From: Defluviitoga tunisiensis
Lineage (GTDB): Bacteria > Thermotogota > Thermotogae > Petrotogales > Petrotogaceae
Assembly: GCF_000953715.1 (NCBI RefSeq)
Contig: NZ_LN824141.1
Span: 1,242,501 to 1,306,500, forward strand
DNA: 64,000 nt
Direction: 5' to 3'
The notes under the pieces are model-generated. The model made no database searches. It had not been told where the DNA came from and saw nothing but the letters and a program-made list of their open reading frames with translations. Positions 49,633 to 59,078 of this stretch are shown one piece after another. Both the position numbers and the translations under genes were made by a program. Positions within the stretch are counted from its first letter, which is position 1; each line of letters starts with the position of its first letter.

Positions 49633-49903
49633 ATTCCTTGGGTTTTACAAGAAATTTGATTGCAGTTCTCTCTTCTCCTTCAATTTCTACGTCCGCGAAA
49701 GCAGGTACACATACTAGATCAATGCCACTTGGTGCAACATATCCTCTTGCTATAGCTATAGCCTTCACTGCTTGATTAACCGCACCAGCACCAATGGCTT
49801 GCAATTCGGCGACTCCCTTCTCCCTGATAATAGCAGCTAGAGCCCCTGCAACTGCAACAGGTTTTGAATTTGCTGCTACCTTAAGTACTTCTATCTCTGC
49901 CAT
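49631..49903 (-). CDS. spoVS: Stage V sporulation protein S homologue
   Basis: 90 residues, almost identical in layout to SpoVS: EIEVLKVAANSKPVAVAGAL, GVAELQAIGAGAVNQAVKAI, AIARGYVAPSGIDLVCVPAF. SpoVS proteins have an Alba-like fold and influence sporulation or other RNA/DNA-linked processes; they also occur in non-sporulating Thermotogota and Deinococci. Its role here is not known. ATG at 49903 follows CAAGGAGGTA, a strong site suggesting high expression. Monocistronic. Confidence 0.95.
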   Translation of the reverse strand: MAEIEVLKVAANSKPVAVAGALAAIIREKGVAELQAIGAGAVNQAVKAIAIARGYVAPSGIDLVCVPAFADVEIEGEERTAIKFLVKPKE

Positions 49904-49958
49904 GAACGATACCTCCTTGTAATGTTTTGATTTTAACTTTGACTTGTTTAGGACTGAA

Positions 49959-50036
49959 TGGCGCGTCTGGTGGGATTCGAACCCACAAGCCTTCGGATCC
50001 GAAGTCCGACGCTCTATCCAATTGAGCTACAGACGC
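49959..50036 (-). tRNA. tRNA-Arg (anticodon TCG)
   Basis: A 78-nt cloverleaf: acceptor GCGTCTG/CAGACGC, G discriminator, encoded CCA, anticodon stem TCGGA/TCCGA with loop CTTCGGA (TCG), and T-arm GTGGGTTCGAATCCCAC. Confidence 0.96.
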
Positions 50037-50050
50037 TATACTTATTATTA

Positions 50051-50080
50051 ATTATACCTTAAACTAACCATATAAATCAA
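50051..50080 (-). promoter_or_regulatory. Promoter for tRNA-Arg
   Basis: On the minus strand TTGATT, an 18-bp spacer and GGTATAAT. It gives a leader of only a few bases before the tRNA. Confidence 0.7.
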
Positions 50081-50132
50081 GAGAGAAAATAAAGTTAATC
50101 ATGGTATAATTTATAACATGGAGGGAAGCAAT

Positions 50133-50699
50133 ATGTTAGAAATTCAGAATAATGTTTTTTTAGCGTTTGATTTAGAAACAACAGGATTAAGTCCAGAGTA
50201 TGGAGACAGAATTATAGAAATAGCTGCCATACCTATTTTTAACAAAAAAATTAAATTTAAATATTCATTTCATACGTTGGTAAATCCAATGATTTTTATA
50301 CCAGGAGAAGTTTCAAGGTTTCATAAGTTAAACAATGAAGATGTATCTCAAGCACCTTTATTGATAGACGTTTTTCCTAGATTTAAGGAATATATTGATG
50401 ATTCAATATTAGTATCTCATAACGCTAAAATGGACCTAAGATTTTTAGATATAGCTGCAAAAGAAAGTGGAATGTTTTCAATTGATAATTATTATATAGA
50501 TACTTTGGAGGTGTCAAAGTATTTTTTAGAAAGTGGTCCATATAATCTTGAACATCTTTCAAATAAATTTAATCTTGGTATAAATAAATTTCATAGGGCT
50601 TGGGATGATGCTTTAGCTACAGCTCGATTATTTCAAAAGTATATAAATCTTTTTTCTCTAAAAGCATTAGAAAATTTTATTCGAAAATGGGGTGATTAG
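50133..50699 (+). CDS. 3'-5' exonuclease (DnaQ/PolC-like)
   Basis: About 188 residues forming a stand-alone DEDDh exonuclease. ExoI motif FDLETTGLSPEYGDRIIE, ExoII HNAKMDLRFLD near residue 93, ExoIII HRAWDDALATARLF near 155. It removes mispaired or damaged 3' ends and may act as polymerase proofreader or in repair. ATG at 50133 follows GGAGGGAAGC; an earlier in-frame ATG at 50118 overlaps this site. A TGGTATAAT box at 50102-50110 is its likely promoter. The phoH-type gene follows by 2 nt. Confidence 0.87.
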   Translation: MLEIQNNVFLAFDLETTGLSPEYGDRIIEIAAIPIFNKKIKFKYSFHTLVNPMIFIPGEVSRFHKLNNEDVSQAPLLIDVFPRFKEYIDDSILVSHNAKMDLRFLDIAAKESGMFSIDNYYIDTLEVSKYFLESGPYNLEHLSNKFNLGINKFHRAWDDALATARLFQKYINLFSLKALENFIRKWGD

Positions 50700-50701
50700 T
50701 C

Positions 50702-51991
50702 TTGGTTAAAAATTATATATTGGATACAAATGTATTAATACATGACCCAAATTGTATATTTAAATTTGAAGATAATAATTTAATTATACCTTTTCCAGTT
50801 ATAGAAGAAATTGATAAGCTCAAAACAAGAAGTGATAAAGTTGCTAAATCTGCAAGAGATGTAGCCCGTATTTTGGATAGTCTACGAGATGGAATGCCTC
50901 TTCAAAAAGGTGTTAAGTTACAAAATGGAGGAACATTGAAAATATTGGCTATAGAAAAGAATGATCCTAAATACAAAATGCCAAGCTATTTAGGAGAATC
51001 AAAAGATAATTTTATATTGTATTATGCATTATATTTAAAAGAAGTAGATAAAAATTTCAAAACAATAATTGTAAGTAAAGATTTGAATTTAAGAATTAAA
51101 GCTGATGCGCTTGGTATAGAAAGTCAAGATTATTTAAGTGACAAGATTGATATTGAGCTTTTACCAGATGGATACATAATAATAGATAATCCAACTAAAC
51201 ATTTAGAAATCAAAGACACATATACTTATAGCGAATTAGGACTTAACGAAGAGCCATATCCTAATACCTATTTAAAATATGGTGAGAAGTTATTAAGATA
51301 TAATAAAAAGAAACAGGCATTTGAAAAAATACAAATGACTTTTAATAGTGTAATTTTTGGTATTACCCCGAGAAGTGCGGAACAAGTATTTGCGTTGGAT
51401 GCTTTGTTGGATCCTGACATCCCTTTTGTAACTCTGGTAGGTATTGCTGGAACAGGTAAGACTTTATTAGCACTTGCAGCGGGTCTATATAATATTTTAG
51501 AAAACAAAGTATATGATAGATTGTTAGTATCGAAACCAGTAATTCCTATGGGAAAAGATATTGGATACATACCTGGAGGCATAGAGGAAAAAATGAGGCC
51601 CTGGTTACAATCTATATATGATAATTTAGATTTCTTATTTAAAGGCAAAGGGAAAAAACCTGATGAGTATTTAACAAAAAGAGACTTGCTAGAAATAGAA
51701 GTTTTATCTTATATACGAGGTAGGACAATACCAAATCAGTATATGATAGTGGATGAAGCTCAAAATCTAACTCCAAGTGAAGTAAAAACTATTTTAACAA
51801 GAGCAGGTGAAGGAACCAAGATCGTCTTTACTGGAGATCCATATCAAATAGATAATCTTTATTTAGACAGTTCTTCGAATGGACTCGTCTATGCGGCTTC
51901 AAAGTTTAAAGGAATAGATTTAGCTGCAAACATAACTATGAAGAAGGGTGAAAGATCTGAATTAGCAACCATTTCTGCAGAAATATTATAA
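50702..51991 (+). CDS. PIN domain-PhoH ATPase
   Basis: 429 residues. The N-terminal PIN-type ribonuclease domain (about 1-135) has YILDTNVLIHDP, an EEIDKLK acid and ATCs such as VSKDLNLRIKAD. The C-terminal PhoH ATPase (about 215-429) shows Walker A GIAGTGKT, then IVDEAQNLTPSEV (Walker B) and VFTGDPYQID. PIN-PhoH proteins (YlaK/PhoH2-like) act as RNA helicase-ribonucleases. TTG start at 50702, 2 nt after the exonuclease, with a weak GGGGTGAT site. Co-transcribed with the exonuclease. Confidence 0.9.
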   Translation: MVKNYILDTNVLIHDPNCIFKFEDNNLIIPFPVIEEIDKLKTRSDKVAKSARDVARILDSLRDGMPLQKGVKLQNGGTLKILAIEKNDPKYKMPSYLGESKDNFILYYALYLKEVDKNFKTIIVSKDLNLRIKADALGIESQDYLSDKIDIELLPDGYIIIDNPTKHLEIKDTYTYSELGLNEEPYPNTYLKYGEKLLRYNKKKQAFEKIQMTFNSVIFGITPRSAEQVFALDALLDPDIPFVTLVGIAGTGKTLLALAAGLYNILENKVYDRLLVSKPVIPMGKDIGYIPGGIEEKMRPWLQSIYDNLDFLFKGKGKKPDEYLTKRDLLEIEVLSYIRGRTIPNQYMIVDEAQNLTPSEVKTILTRAGEGTKIVFTGDPYQIDNLYLDSSSNGLVYAASKFKGIDLAANITMKKGERSELATISAEIL

Positions 51992-52043
51992 CTTGTGTAG
52001 CAATTAAAATGAAAGTTGGAAAAACAGGAGGGCGAACTAATAA

Positions 52044-52298
52044 ATGCCGTATGATAACAGCATCCCGGAGTTTGATATCTTCATAGATATTGCAGAAGAA
52101 GATATTCATCTATTGATTTATTTGATAGAAGCGGAAGCACACATAATGAATGTTAGGAAAAGACAAAAGAATGGATATTTTAAAATAATTGTTCCAGCAG
52201 GTTTTTTAGATGAATCACTCATTTTACTCAATTCATTGAAAAAATCAGACATCAAATTGGAGGTTATAAGTGTTGAACCGCATGACGGGATTATTTAA
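52044..52298 (+). CDS. Small DUF4911-like protein
   Basis: 84 residues: an acidic start, then FDIFIDIAEEDIHLLIYLIE, AEAHIMNVRKRQKNG, FKIIVPAGFLDESLILLNSL. The two beta-alpha-beta units resemble DUF4911 proteins of Clostridia and Thermotogae, which lie in similar contexts upstream of YqeG. No function known. Strong site AGGAGGGCG. Its 3' end overlaps the next gene by 29 nt, so the two are translationally coupled. Confidence 0.6.
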   Translation: MPYDNSIPEFDIFIDIAEEDIHLLIYLIEAEAHIMNVRKRQKNGYFKIIVPAGFLDESLILLNSLKKSDIKLEVISVEPHDGII

Positions 52299-53388
52299 AT
52301 ATATTCCTATTCCCCAAGAACATAGTCCAGATATATACTCAGTAGATTATGAGAATCTAAAAAAACTAGGGTTTACAACTATTCTTATGGATTATGACTT
52401 TACTGTTACAGGTTGGAGAGATGACAACATAACTGACAAAACTTTAAAGCTTTTTGATAAATTGATAGAAGAAGGTTTTAAAGTAGCTATTGTTACAAAT
52501 GCAAAAAGAGAAAAGGTGAAAATAATTGAAGAATTAACTAATGGCAAAGTGAAAGTCTATACAAGTATGAAAAAGCCTAATACAAAAAAATTAAAAGAAG
52601 TTTTGCAAGAAATGGATTCAAAAGAATCAGAAACAGTAATAATAGGAGACTTGTTTATTACAGACATTAGTGTAGGAAACAAGCTAGGATTGTACACAAT
52701 ATTGATAAACCCGTACACATATGGTCTAGAAAGCAAGTTTAAAAAATTTGTTGCAGGTTTTTCAAAGTTTGCATATAATGTCTTTTTTTATACTATTGGT
52801 TGGTTTTTTAGATTTATCGACTTAGCAGCGCCTAATGAGTTTAGAGAAAATATTTTTGACATAGATTATATTCAGTTAAAAGAAAAAGGGTACAAGATGA
52901 TTATATTTGATTTTGATAACACATTAAATGAATACCATAAGGATTTCTTAACTCCAGAAGCTACGGATTTGATTATAAGGCTTAAAGAAATGGGGTTCTA
53001 TTTATTAATAGCTAGTAATGGAAGAAAGAGTCGTTTTAAATCTTTAGAAATGGATTTAGATGAATTAGGAGTAGATCTTTTAACTGCAGCTAGGAAACCT
53101 CTTAAATTTAAAATAAGGAAAAAAATAAAGTACTTAGGTTATAAGCCAAGTGAGATAGTGATGATAGGTGATCAGCTTTTTACTGACGTAGTATGTGGTA
53201 ATGCCTTTAAATTTTACACCATAAAAGTTGAACCACTAACAACAAATGAAGGGATTTGGACAAGAATGATCCGTTTTTTTGAACAAATAGCTTTGAAAGG
53301 GATAAGGGAAAAGCCAACACTTAGTAATAATGAAGAAAAAAAGATAGGAAAGGATTCTTCAATTACTAAAAATAAATTAACTAAATAA
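52270..53388 (+). CDS. Tandem YqeG-type HAD phosphatase
   Basis: 372 residues containing two YqeG/HAD-IIIA domains. Domain 1 (about 1-165) has motif I as MDYDFTVTGW, motif II IVTNA, motif III KKPNTK and motif IV IGDLFITDI. Domain 2 (about 190-335) has canonical IFDFDNTLNEY, IASNGR, RKPLKFK and IGDQLFTDVVCGN. Both retain the aspartates needed for phosphoryl transfer. A short hydrophobic, aromatic linker (FAYNVFFYTIGWFFRF) could bind membrane. YqeG proteins are single-domain phosphatases (phosphatidylglycerophosphatase-like in some lineages), so the duplication is unusual. TTG at 52270 follows TTGGAGG. Confidence 0.8.
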   Translation: MLNRMTGLFKYIPIPQEHSPDIYSVDYENLKKLGFTTILMDYDFTVTGWRDDNITDKTLKLFDKLIEEGFKVAIVTNAKREKVKIIEELTNGKVKVYTSMKKPNTKKLKEVLQEMDSKESETVIIGDLFITDISVGNKLGLYTILINPYTYGLESKFKKFVAGFSKFAYNVFFYTIGWFFRFIDLAAPNEFRENIFDIDYIQLKEKGYKMIIFDFDNTLNEYHKDFLTPEATDLIIRLKEMGFYLLIASNGRKSRFKSLEMDLDELGVDLLTAARKPLKFKIRKKIKYLGYKPSEIVMIGDQLFTDVVCGNAFKFYTIKVEPLTTNEGIWTRMIRFFEQIALKGIREKPTLSNNEEKKIGKDSSITKNKLTK

Positions 53389-53457
53389 TTATTAATTTTA
53401 AAAATGTTTAAAAATTAAGAAAAATAAAGAAAAATTAAAATAAACACGAATATTTAG

Positions 53458-53497
53458 GTCTGATTGTGAATAACTAGCGCTAATCAGACTTTTTTTT
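53458..53497 (+). terminator. Terminator after the YqeG-type gene
   Basis: Stem GTCTGATT / AATCAGAC with a 16-nt loop containing GCGC, followed by eight T. Confidence 0.85.
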
Positions 53498-53514
53498 GAA
53501 GAAGAAAAATAATA

Positions 53515-53743
53515 TAAATTTGGAGGGTTAAGCGTTGATCAAGAAGGCGTATTGAATTTTAAGCCTTGGCTGCCTGAACAATGGAAAGAACTATCTTTTA
53601 AATTGAGATGGAGAGATGCTAAATTAAAAGTTGACATTCTACAAGACAAGATTGTCTTTTTGTCTGATCAGACATTGAAAATCAGGGTCTTTTCGAAGGA
53701 TTATATCTTGGAACAAAATAAACCATTTACATGCCAAAGATAA
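53515..53743 (+). pseudogene. C-terminal scrap of a GH65 glycoside phosphorylase
   Basis: The frame from about 53515 reads FGGLSVDQEGVLNFKPWLPE, then QWKELSFKLRWRDAKLKVDI and ends CQR at 53743. This is the terminal beta-sandwich of GH65 maltose/kojibiose/trehalose phosphorylases (consensus GxFxPxLPxxWxxLxFxxxxRG). The preceding TTTGGAGGG, which looks like a ribosome site, is explained as codons of the parent gene. No catalytic domain is nearby; a terminator lies immediately upstream. Probably the remnant of a deletion, although a short product from a TTG at 53552 cannot be excluded. Confidence 0.55.
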
Positions 53744-53760
53744 AACATTTATAAATCTAA

Positions 53761-53787
53761 AAAAACGGGCTTAAAGCCCGTTTTTTA
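53761..53787. terminator. Bidirectional terminator
   Basis: AAAAAACGGGCTT / AAGCCCGTTTTTT, perfectly paired, between the GH65 scrap and convergent phosphoglycerate mutase. Confidence 0.93.
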
Positions 53788-55002
53788 TTAAGCTCCATAT
53801 TTTTCAAGTTTTCCTGCATGAGCTAAAGCTAAAGGCAATAGATCTAATGCAGATATAGTACCTAACACTCCTCTAGCACATTCAAATTCGTCAAACACAT
53901 TTGATAAACCTTTTCTAACAAATTTAGAATTAATGAGTACAGGTACTGGATGCCAACTATGTGATTTCATAGGTGCTGGGGTTGAATGATCCCCAGTAAT
54001 GATTAAAACATCTGGCTTCAATGCTAAAATATCTTTTAGTACCCTATCGGTATTTTCTATAACTTTAACTTTTTCATTAAAATTACCGTCTTCTCCATAA
54101 GAATCGGTCTTTTTGACATGAACGAAGAAAAAGTCATATTTATTCCAATTCGCCTTTAAGGTTTCAATTTCATCTTCAATAGTTTCTCCAGTTTTGATAA
54201 TTTGCATTCCTACTAATTTAGCTAAGCCTCTGTACATTGGATAAGTTGCAATCGCTGCTGCATCTAACTTATAAATTTCTTTAAAAGTTGGAAGCTTTGG
54301 ATGTTTAGAAAATCCTCTTAGTAAAGCAAAATTCATTTTTGGTTGATCTTTAAGTACTTCACCAATTTCTTTTAGTAATTTATTGGCTATCTTTGCCATT
54401 TTTTCTGAATCGGGATTTAGAGACTTTGCCCATTCCATAGGGTGTCCTTCTTTTTGTGGGTCAGCATCAGATACTTCGTCAAACAAGCCTTCTCCTGAAA
54501 ATTTTACTACGAATCGGTGTTCTTTTCCAGGATAAAAAGTTATTTTAACATCATCAATTTGTTTAATTTTTTCAGATAATAGTTCGACAATTTTTTTCGA
54601 TTCTTCAGAAGCAGGTCTTCCTGCTCTTCTATCAATGATTACTCCATTTTTTATAGTTGCAAAGTTTGCTCTTGCAACAACATCTTTTGGGCCTACTTCG
54701 ACGTCCAAGCCAAGAGCTTCTAAGATACCTCTACCAATTTGATATTTCAAGGGGTCATATCCAAAAAGCGATAAATGGCCTGGGCCACTTCCAGGGGTTA
54801 TACCTTGAAATACCGCAATACTCTGGCCTAATTCGCTTTCTTTTGCCAATGAATCCATAATAGGTTTATTAGCTGCTTTTAAAGGAGTTTTTCCTTCTTC
54901 GTTAGGTAGATCACCAACACCGTCCATAACCAAAAGAACTATTTTTGAATCTGTCTTAATTGATAAATCTTTAATGATATTTTGTCTATCAAATGAAATC
55001 AA
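53788..55002 (-). CDS. apgM: Cofactor-independent phosphoglycerate mutase, archaeal type
   Basis: About 404 residues, the length of ApgM. Metal and phosphate site motifs: LVMDGVGDLP near the N-terminus, the catalytic-Ser segment GITPGSGPGHLSLFGYDP, RANFATIKNG, VHVKKTDSYGEDGN and ITGDHSTPAPMKSHSWHP. It interconverts 3- and 2-phosphoglycerate in glycolysis. TTG at 55002 is preferred: AGGAGG lies eight bases upstream, while an in-frame GTG at 55011 overlaps the ribosome site. A leader-family element ends 14 nt before the ribosome site. Confidence 0.95.
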   Translation of the reverse strand: MISFDRQNIIKDLSIKTDSKIVLLVMDGVGDLPNEEGKTPLKAANKPIMDSLAKESELGQSIAVFQGITPGSGPGHLSLFGYDPLKYQIGRGILEALGLDVEVGPKDVVARANFATIKNGVIIDRRAGRPASEESKKIVELLSEKIKQIDDVKITFYPGKEHRFVVKFSGEGLFDEVSDADPQKEGHPMEWAKSLNPDSEKMAKIANKLLKEIGEVLKDQPKMNFALLRGFSKHPKLPTFKEIYKLDAAAIATYPMYRGLAKLVGMQIIKTGETIEDEIETLKANWNKYDFFFVHVKKTDSYGEDGNFNEKVKVIENTDRVLKDILALKPDVLIITGDHSTPAPMKSHSWHPVPVLINSKFVRKGLSNVFDEFECARGVLGTISALDLLPLALAHAGKLEKYGA

Positions 55003-55029
55003 AAATGACACCTCCTGATTTTAAAGTTT

Positions 55030-55193
55030 TTACTCACTTTAGAAATTTTAAAAAATATGCGAGAATAGCCTCAACGTCGAACCCTTTTAAATTCAGGGTC
55101 TTATTATATTTCTATTTATCGGAACATAATACTTACACATCTAATTCTGTAATAAGAATGTTTAGATTATCTTGAAATAGGAAATTTCAAAGT
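55030..55193 (-). repeat. Leader element with one divergent module, upstream of apgM
   Basis: On the minus strand the left end ACTTTGAAATTT (near 55193) and the right end AATTTCTAAAGTGAGTAA (55030-55047) enclose a module beginning TGAATTTAAAAGGGTT near 55098, the same start as the 28761 array, but with its first hairpin decayed (CGACGTTGAGGC). AGGAGG of apgM follows the AGTAA signature by about 14 nt. Confidence 0.6.
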
Positions 55194-55317
55194 TAATTCA
55201 TAGCAAATTTTTTGATGAACACGGTAATTTCTTTGGTTTGTAACTAAGTTTGTGTTCCTCAAATTAAACACTGAGTGACAAATTTAACTTTTACAATTAT
55301 ACCATAAAATATATTCT

Positions 55318-57642
55318 TTAAATTTTAAATCGGCTGGTTTCTTCTTTCAAATTATGTGCGATTTTGTTTAAAATTTCTACTTGTTCGAGTAAAGAGTTAA
55401 TTGCATCACTATCAGCTTTTATTCCTTCTTCTACTATATTTAGTTTAGAAATAGTTGTGTTTGTTTGAGATTCTATTCCTTGTATTTCATTTTTAAACTC
55501 TTCAATAGTTTGATTTTGTTCTCTTACAGATTGAGTAAGGTCATTTACAACACTTGTTAATGATTTTGAAGAATTTTCAAGATTGTTGAAACCTTCTTCA
55601 AAAACCTTTATGGTGTTTCCGAGGTCATTAGTTTTTTTGTTTGTTTCCTGGATTCCTTGAGCTAGAGTTTTTAAACTGTTCAATATATTTATCATTTTAT
55701 CTGAAATACCCATTGCTGTCATTGACGTTTCTTCCGATAAATTACGAATTTCTTCTGCAACCACTGCGAATCCTTTTCCGGCTTCTCCGGCTCTTGCTGC
55801 TTCTATAGAAGCATTTAAAGCTAATAAATTTGTTTGCTTTGCTATATCAGAAATATTTTTTACAAATTCATTAATCTTTTCAACTTCTTTAGAAAAATTA
55901 TCTACACTGACACTTGAGTTTTTGACAAGTTCTTCAACGGAATTTGAAACGTTTAAAACTGAGCCTACAAATTTTTTTCCTTCATTTGCAAAAGTTATTG
56001 TTTCATTTGAAATTTTTGATATATTTTCCGTAGCATTTTTTACCTTTCTTGAGTTTGAAATTAACTCATCAATTTTTTCTGAAAACCTTGAAGAAATTTT
56101 AGAGACAGTGTCTCCAAGATCTTTAATCTGTTCTAGTAAGGAGTTTAAATTTTGTTGGGTATTTTTCAATAGTTTAGATTTTTCATCTACATTTTTAGAT
56201 GAAACAATTATTTGTTCAGAGTCTTCTAAAAGATTTTTGATCATCATTTTAAGCGAAGAAATTGTTTTGTTTAATTCCTTATTCATTTGATCAAATTCAT
56301 CTTTTATTTGAGTTACATGAGATATTTCTACTGTCAAATCACCTTCTGATAATCTCTGTAGGTTTTTCGTAAAGTTTCTAATTTGTGTTCCAAATCTACG
56401 ACTCAATAGATAAGATACAAAAATAATTATTAAAATCAAAATAATTAAAATAATAATAGTGTTTCGTATAATTTTATTTAAGCCTAAGTCTATTTCAAAG
56501 GTGACCTCTTTGGCTGTGAGGGTTGGAAGATCAAAAGATGTTTCAAGGGGGATGTTAATTGATGCATCAAAATCTTGGTAGTCCTTAGATATTTGTATAT
56601 ACAACCCATCGAATTCTTCTGTTTGAAAGTAATAACTTCTCTTGGGCTTGTTTAGTATTTCTTCTGTAACAAATTTGGCATTTAATTTATTTTCATCTAT
56701 ATAAATTTCGTCTTTAGGAAAATTGGAATAAATGAAATTATAGTTTTTATCATAAAGAGTTACTGAGGCATCAAGTAATTTTGAAATTTCAAGCAATTTT
56801 TGATTTTCAAATTCTTCAATAATAACTAAAAAACCATTGACAGTGTTGGTTGCTATTGGGTCAACAATTGGAAATACACCAATAAAATACGGAATTGAGT
56901 TAAAAGACTTTGTTTTAACAACGGGGGTTAAATATCCAATTTCTAGAATATTCGTAAATATTTCTTTGAGGAAATCATCTAAATTCAATTGTTTTGTGTA
57001 TTCATAGCCTTTTGAATAGGTTTCAGCCTTTTTTTGAAGTTTATAGGTTTGATTTTTGGAGGTTACTTCTACTCCAGTTCCAGCAGTGTTCGGAGGATAA
57101 AGTATCCAAAGTTGCATACCATTATATTCTTGAGTTGTAACAAATGGTTCTAAGATGCTGTATCTTTCCATTAAGGATATAGACTTTGAAGCAGTTTTTT
57201 CCTTAAGTATAGTATCAGATGCTATTAATTTTCCAGTTTTTTCAAGCGTTCTTTTTTCCGAGTCGAGAAAGTTTGAGAATATTGTTCCTAAAGTTTTTAG
57301 TGAATTGTCAAAGGATTGAGTGTACATTTCTTTCATTTGTTTGGATACTTCTTCTTCGATTAGTGTGATTTGACTTTTTAAATAGTTATTGTACGAGTTT
57401 AGCTGTTCTTGTACAGCGTCGTTATACTCATTTATTTGTTTTAGATATTCGTTGTTCAAATCTTCCACTACATATGAGATGTTAGCTTCGTTCTCTAAGG
57501 TTTTATTTTGAATAGACAGTGTTATATAAATTACTAAGAAGATACATGGCAGTAAGCCAAGGACCAAAAGTATAATACTAATTTTGTTGCTAAATTTGTT
57601 AAACCATTTTATGTTCATGTTCTCTCTGTCTCTTGGTTTCAT
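55318..57642 (-). CDS. Methyl-accepting chemotaxis protein
   Basis: About 774 residues. A transmembrane helix (about 20-43), a large extracytoplasmic sensor with coiled coil then Cache-like beta regions ([20 protein letters not shown]), a second helix (near 405-425), HAMP, then the signalling domain with [19 protein letters not shown]. The tip is intact, unlike the frameshifted receptor at 46086. No C-terminal CheR/CheB-binding pentapeptide is apparent. ATG at 57642 follows TGGGAGGAAT; the upstream open stretch to 57726 is not used. Monocistronic. Confidence 0.92.
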   Translation of the reverse strand: MKPRDRENMNIKWFNKFSNKISIILLVLGLLPCIFLVIYITLSIQNKTLENEANISYVVEDLNNEYLKQINEYNDAVQEQLNSYNNYLKSQITLIEEEVSKQMKEMYTQSFDNSLKTLGTIFSNFLDSEKRTLEKTGKLIASDTILKEKTASKSISLMERYSILEPFVTTQEYNGMQLWILYPPNTAGTGVEVTSKNQTYKLQKKAETYSKGYEYTKQLNLDDFLKEIFTNILEIGYLTPVVKTKSFNSIPYFIGVFPIVDPIATNTVNGFLVIIEEFENQKLLEISKLLDASVTLYDKNYNFIYSNFPKDEIYIDENKLNAKFVTEEILNKPKRSYYFQTEEFDGLYIQISKDYQDFDASINIPLETSFDLPTLTAKEVTFEIDLGLNKIIRNTIIILIILILIIIFVSYLLSRRFGTQIRNFTKNLQRLSEGDLTVEISHVTQIKDEFDQMNKELNKTISSLKMMIKNLLEDSEQIIVSSKNVDEKSKLLKNTQQNLNSLLEQIKDLGDTVSKISSRFSEKIDELISNSRKVKNATENISKISNETITFANEGKKFVGSVLNVSNSVEELVKNSSVSVDNFSKEVEKINEFVKNISDIAKQTNLLALNASIEAARAGEAGKGFAVVAEEIRNLSEETSMTAMGISDKMINILNSLKTLAQGIQETNKKTNDLGNTIKVFEEGFNNLENSSKSLTSVVNDLTQSVREQNQTIEEFKNEIQGIESQTNTTISKLNIVEEGIKADSDAINSLLEQVEILNKIAHNLKEETSRFKI

Positions 57643-57768
57643 TTTGATTCCTCCCATGAAAGCGTTTTCTAAATCATTTATATTATATAACAAAAAATGA
57701 TTATATATAGTAATTAAATATTCCAAAATAGTAAGAATAACAAAATAAAAAGATGAAAAACCCTCTTT

Positions 57769-58257
57769 TTATTTATTTGAACGTATTAATTCTATTAAAC
57801 TATGCAAGACATTCGAAGCATGATCTTTAACTTTTACATTCTCCCATATTTTTCTTACGAATCCATCTGGATCAACTAATATGGTTGTTCTAATAACGCC
57901 CCAATGTTCCCTACCGTACATTTTCTTTAACTGCCATACACCTAACTTTTCTAGAACAACATGATCAGGGTCACTAAGAAGAAGAATTTTTAAATCATTT
58001 TTTTCTATAAATTTTTTATGAGATTCTTCAGAGTCAGGACTAATTCCTATAATTTCACAGTTATATTTTTTAAATTCAGAAAGCTTATTAGAAAAATCAA
58101 GTGCTTCCAATAAGCAACCTTTAGAGCCATCTTTTGGATAGAAATATATTACAAGCCATTTGCCTAAGAAATCATTGATATTTATTAATTCACCGTTTGC
58201 ATCTTTCAAGGAAAATGTTGGTAGTCTATCTCCTTCCTCTAACCTAAAATATTTCAT
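57769..58257 (-). CDS. Peroxiredoxin, Bcp/PrxQ type
   Basis: About 162 residues of thioredoxin fold. FSLKDANGELININDFLGKW, VIYFYPKDGSKGCLLEALDF (peroxidatic Cys), IGISPDSEESHKKF and WGVIRTTILVDPDG. The usual Thr before Cys is Ser, and the second (resolving) Cys five residues later is replaced by Leu, so it must use a 1-Cys cycle or another partner. It reduces hydroperoxides in this anaerobe. ATG at 58257 follows TGGAGG. It lies close upstream of the MCP gene but has its own start. Confidence 0.85.
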   Translation of the reverse strand: MKYFRLEEGDRLPTFSLKDANGELININDFLGKWLVIYFYPKDGSKGCLLEALDFSNKLSEFKKYNCEIIGISPDSEESHKKFIEKNDLKILLLSDPDHVVLEKLGVWQLKKMYGREHWGVIRTTILVDPDGFVRKIWENVKVKDHASNVLHSLIELIRSNK

Positions 58258-58284
58258 CCATATCAATCCTCCAGGTTTCTATAT

Positions 58285-58995
58285 CTAGAAAGCGAATCCA
58301 CCACCACCAATTTTAATTGTTATGTATGGACCGGTTGGACCAAATTTAGGAACATTAGAAACAGAAGTGTCAGACAATTTCCATCCGCCAATTGGATCAA
58401 ATGGTGCAAACACATATCCTGCTGAAATTCCAATTGCAAATCCTCCTGTTGATGAAGAAGCTTTAAAAGTTAATATATAATCTGCTCCAAAACCAATTTT
58501 AAAAATAGGAATAGGTCCTGAGATAAATAAATTTTCATGATAATCGGTAAGAAGATCTTCAAATTTTTTAGAATCTGGAAATTCTGATACTTTAAATGTC
58601 ATTCCTCCAAACCCAACTCCGCCCATTCCATAGACTCTTAAGGATTGTTTTGCATAGATTAAATATCCAATGTCGAAAAGGCCATAACCAACATCTAACT
58701 CAACGGTGTAATCATCGGCTTTTTCTGACAAGGTAATTCCATAGCCTTCTCCTCCATATAATGTTTTTCCTATCAGAGCATATCCACCGCCACCTGTATA
58801 AAAAGCTGGATTTGAAAATGTTGGTAGATTGTTATCATTCAACGTTTTGTTTAACTCACCAAGATCCATCCACTTTGCTCCAAAATCTCCACCACCCAAT
58901 CCACCAAATTCTCCACCAGAAAATCCTTGGGAAAATGACAAACTTGCAACGATTATGACAATTAAACTTACTAAGGTTCTTGACAGGTTTTTCAT
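58285..58995 (-). CDS. Glycine-rich predicted outer-envelope beta-barrel protein
   Basis: 236 residues. Signal peptide MKNLSRTLVSLIVIIVASLS with cleavage near SFSQ. The mature part is rich in glycine and aromatic residues (GGEFGGLGGGDFG, FYTGGGGYALIGKTLYGGEG, VYGMGGVGFGGMTF) with alternating hydrophobic strands and ends in phenylalanine, as outer-membrane barrels do. Not a recognised family; it may be a component of the toga-like sheath. AAGGAGG precedes ATG at 58995. The spacing to the peroxiredoxin gene is 28 nt, so co-transcription is likely. Confidence 0.6.
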   Translation of the reverse strand: MKNLSRTLVSLIVIIVASLSFSQGFSGGEFGGLGGGDFGAKWMDLGELNKTLNDNNLPTFSNPAFYTGGGGYALIGKTLYGGEGYGITLSEKADDYTVELDVGYGLFDIGYLIYAKQSLRVYGMGGVGFGGMTFKVSEFPDSKKFEDLLTDYHENLFISGPIPIFKIGFGADYILTFKASSSTGGFAIGISAGYVFAPFDPIGGWKLSDTSVSNVPKFGPTGPYITIKIGGGGFAF

Positions 58996-59078
58996 TGTTT
59001 GTTACCTCCTTCGTTGCTATTAGATTTTGGTTACTTTAAAAATGCTGAGAGGTACATTTTATAAATTTTTGGATTAAA

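Noticed and set aside
53552-53743. Independent small protein of 63 residues
   Set aside because: Its sequence matches the end of GH65 phosphorylases and coding similarity extends upstream of the supposed start, so it is treated as a gene remnant.
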